Shown: in pieces, positions 18,811-19,946 of the stretch | Layout: each line of letters opens with the position of its first letter | Position numbering within the stretch: the stretch's first letter is position 1 | From: Candidatus Saccharibacteria bacterium UBA4387 | GTDB lineage: Bacteria > Patescibacteriota > Saccharimonadia > Saccharimonadales > Saccharimonadaceae | Direction: 5' to 3' | Assembly: GCA_002391075.1 (NCBI GenBank) | Contig: DGRN01000013.1 | Location: 1 to 19,946, forward strand | DNA: 19,946 nt | Translations under genes and position numbers: made by a program | Notes under the pieces: model-generated | What the model saw: the letters and a program-made list of their open reading frames with translations, nothing else | The model's database searches: none | Told to the model about the DNA's origin: nothing

Positions 18811-19946
18811 ACAATTTTTCGTAATCTTTAAAATGCGGCAAATCATATACCGCCGCCCTGCTCGTCCTCACGTACAGCGCAATTATGCACAAAGCCTTCT
18901 TGTAGTCCAGCGGATAAGTATCGAACACTCCAAAAATTTGTTCGCTTGTCAAATCTTGAAATATTTTCGGATTCGACAATATCGCAAAATAGTAATCATA
19001 TAGCGGATCGCCAATCAGCGGCATCGGGTCAATTACTCGAATACGCCCATTCTGAATCAAAAAATTATGCGCACCAAAATCACCATGCAATAAATATTTA
19101 TCCGGCGCCACATCTCCGATTTTCGCCAAAGCCTCATAAACTTTAACTTGCGATGTATTCGGCAAGCGTCGCGCCGCATATTCTATCTCGTCTTGCAAAA
19201 AGTCCCGCCAGCTCGCCTTAGTATCACCCAAAAACCCATATCCATCGCTATCATATTTTGAATAACTTTTTACAATCTCTTCTACCTGCTTCAGCACATC
19301 TTTTTGCTCAATATCCGAATCGCGCAAATGCACGCCATCAATAAACTCAAAACATTCATAACCTAGTTCAATCGACGAACACAAAATTTTCTGAAATGCG
19401 TCATTCGTCGTTCTGCTCAGAAACTCTCTTTGTCGAGCAACGGTTGCCGCATCCGTAATTTTAACCAAGAACTCGTCTTCCGCGCTAAACACTCGCGCAC
19501 TCGTCGCGCCGTCTGTATACAAAATTAGCTCAGATCCAAACAAATCCACACCAATCCGCTTCTGTATATCATCAAACACCATCATCCGTTCAATCAATGC
19601 CGCCACCGAAGAAATCTGATGGTCCGGCCGATGTTCGCTGCGCAAATGCTCATACGCCGTATCCATAATGTAGCCATTAAACTCATGAATCATATCCTGA
19701 TCATTCGCCCCATCGCCAACCGTAATCACGCGCTCGCCAGGATAATTCTTCAAAATCCGATGAATCGCGCGCTCCTTACCCGCGTCGGCCGCCATCACAT
19801 CCACCGCCCCCTTGTGCGTCTCTTTCAAAAACTGCATATGCGCACTTTTAACCGGCACCATATTGTGCCCGCCAAAAATCGTCAGGCGCTCCGACCCAAA
19901 ATGCCCCCGCAAGGCCGCCAGCGTCTGCTCCATAATCTCAGGATTC
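18797..19946 (-). CDS. HAD-phosphatase / APH-type kinase fusion (5' end missing)
   Basis: A two-domain protein cut by the right window edge. The frame is open to base 19946 (NPEI before the first visible ATG at 19933), and the HAD nucleophile motif DxDxT is not in view, so the real start lies outside. Counting from that ATG, residues 1-115 are the end of a Cof-type HAD phosphatase: a motif III Lys (K53 in KERAIHRIL) and motif IV GDGANDQDM at 73-81. Residues of about 130-378 are an aminoglycoside/choline-kinase-like fold with LLHGDFGAHNFL (catalytic Asp) and RVIDPMP (metal-binding Asp). Together they suggest making or removing a sugar or small-molecule phosphate. The substrate is unknown, and antibiotic resistance should not be assumed. 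Confidence 0.85.
   Translation of the reverse strand, partial: NPEIMEQTLAALRGHFGSERLTIFGGHNMVPVKSAHMQFLKETHKGAVDVMAADAGKERAIHRILKNYPGERVITVGDGANDQDMIHEFNGYIMDTAYEHLRSEHRPDHQISSVAALIERMMVFDDIQKRIGVDLFGSELILYTDGATSARVFSAEDEFLVKITDAATVARQREFLSRTTNDAFQKILCSSIELGYECFEFIDGVHLRDSDIEQKDVLKQVEEIVKSYSKYDSDGYGFLGDTKASWRDFLQDEIEYAARRLPNTSQVKVYEALAKIGDVAPDKYLLHGDFGAHNFLIQNGRIRVIDPMPLIGDPLYDYYFAILSNPKIFQDLTSEQIFGVFDTYPLDYKKALCIIALYVRTSRAAVYDLPHFKDYEKLYAEI

Noticed and set aside
1..19946. CRISPR arrays, insertion sequences, integrase or transposase genes
   Set aside because: No regularly spaced repeats and no transposase- or integrase-like protein were seen. The only repeats are the short tRNA-derived and palindromic ones reported.

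Overview
The window reads as chromosome of a small-genome bacterium of the Candidate Phyla Radiation (Patescibacteria), most likely a Saccharibacteria (TM7) relative. That placement is an inference. It rests on short ribosomal proteins, a ThrRS without its TGS domain, a Nudix-RNase H fusion, and many CPR-style membrane metalloproteases. TGA is used as a stop (for example in the reductase/PAP2 TGA-ATG overlap), so the UGA=Gly code of Gracilibacteria/SR1 does not apply. Gene density is high. Most of the window is moderately GC-rich, but about 16350-17700 is visibly AT-rich.

Layout, left to right. Bases 1-1054 (+) hold the infC-rpmI-rplT operon (infC cut by the left edge), closed by a terminator. 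Bases 1141-1430 (+) are a self-contained unit with a near-consensus promoter, a strong ribosome site, a 52-residue basic protein and a strong terminator. Bases 1470-1903 (-) hold the RNase P RNA gene with its own promoter and terminator. Bases 2055-3135 (-) hold a Nudix-RNase H fusion gene, preceded by a promoter-driven, highly structured 138-nt RNA that I cannot assign to a family. Next, on the minus strand, come an M50 site-2 protease and ribosomal protein L28.

Bases 7707-4074 (-) form one long operon: rpsF-ssb-rpsR-efp-miaA, then a winged-helix/nucleotidyltransferase-like regulator and a metallo-beta-lactamase-fold protein that has lost its metal ligands. It combines ribosome assembly, replication/repair and tRNA modification. 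Upstream of its promoter are two matching 17-bp palindromes exactly 63 bp apart. Further right are the UvrD/PcrA helicase (with an unusual calcium-loop-like tail), two membrane proteins of unknown role, and thrS, all on the minus strand. A DUF1704 putative metallopeptidase is divergent from thrS. It converges on a translationally coupled pair, a RibD-C/DHFR-like reductase and a PAP2 phosphatase.

Bases 15905-16350 hold a tRNA-Val(UAC) gene in a peculiar setting. An extra copy of its 5' end and an inverted copy of its D-arm region lie upstream, and an extra copy of its last 18 bases lies downstream. Directly after it sits an AT-rich islet with a solitary papain-fold (Tox-PL-type) putative effector and a Nudix hydrolase, which looks like an integration hot spot. 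The right end (-) carries a DUF3810 membrane metalloprotease overlapping the end of a HAD phosphatase-APH kinase fusion, which is cut by the right edge.

A recurring theme is promoters whose -10 box lies only 6-7 bases before the start codon, which predicts leaderless mRNAs for at least five genes.
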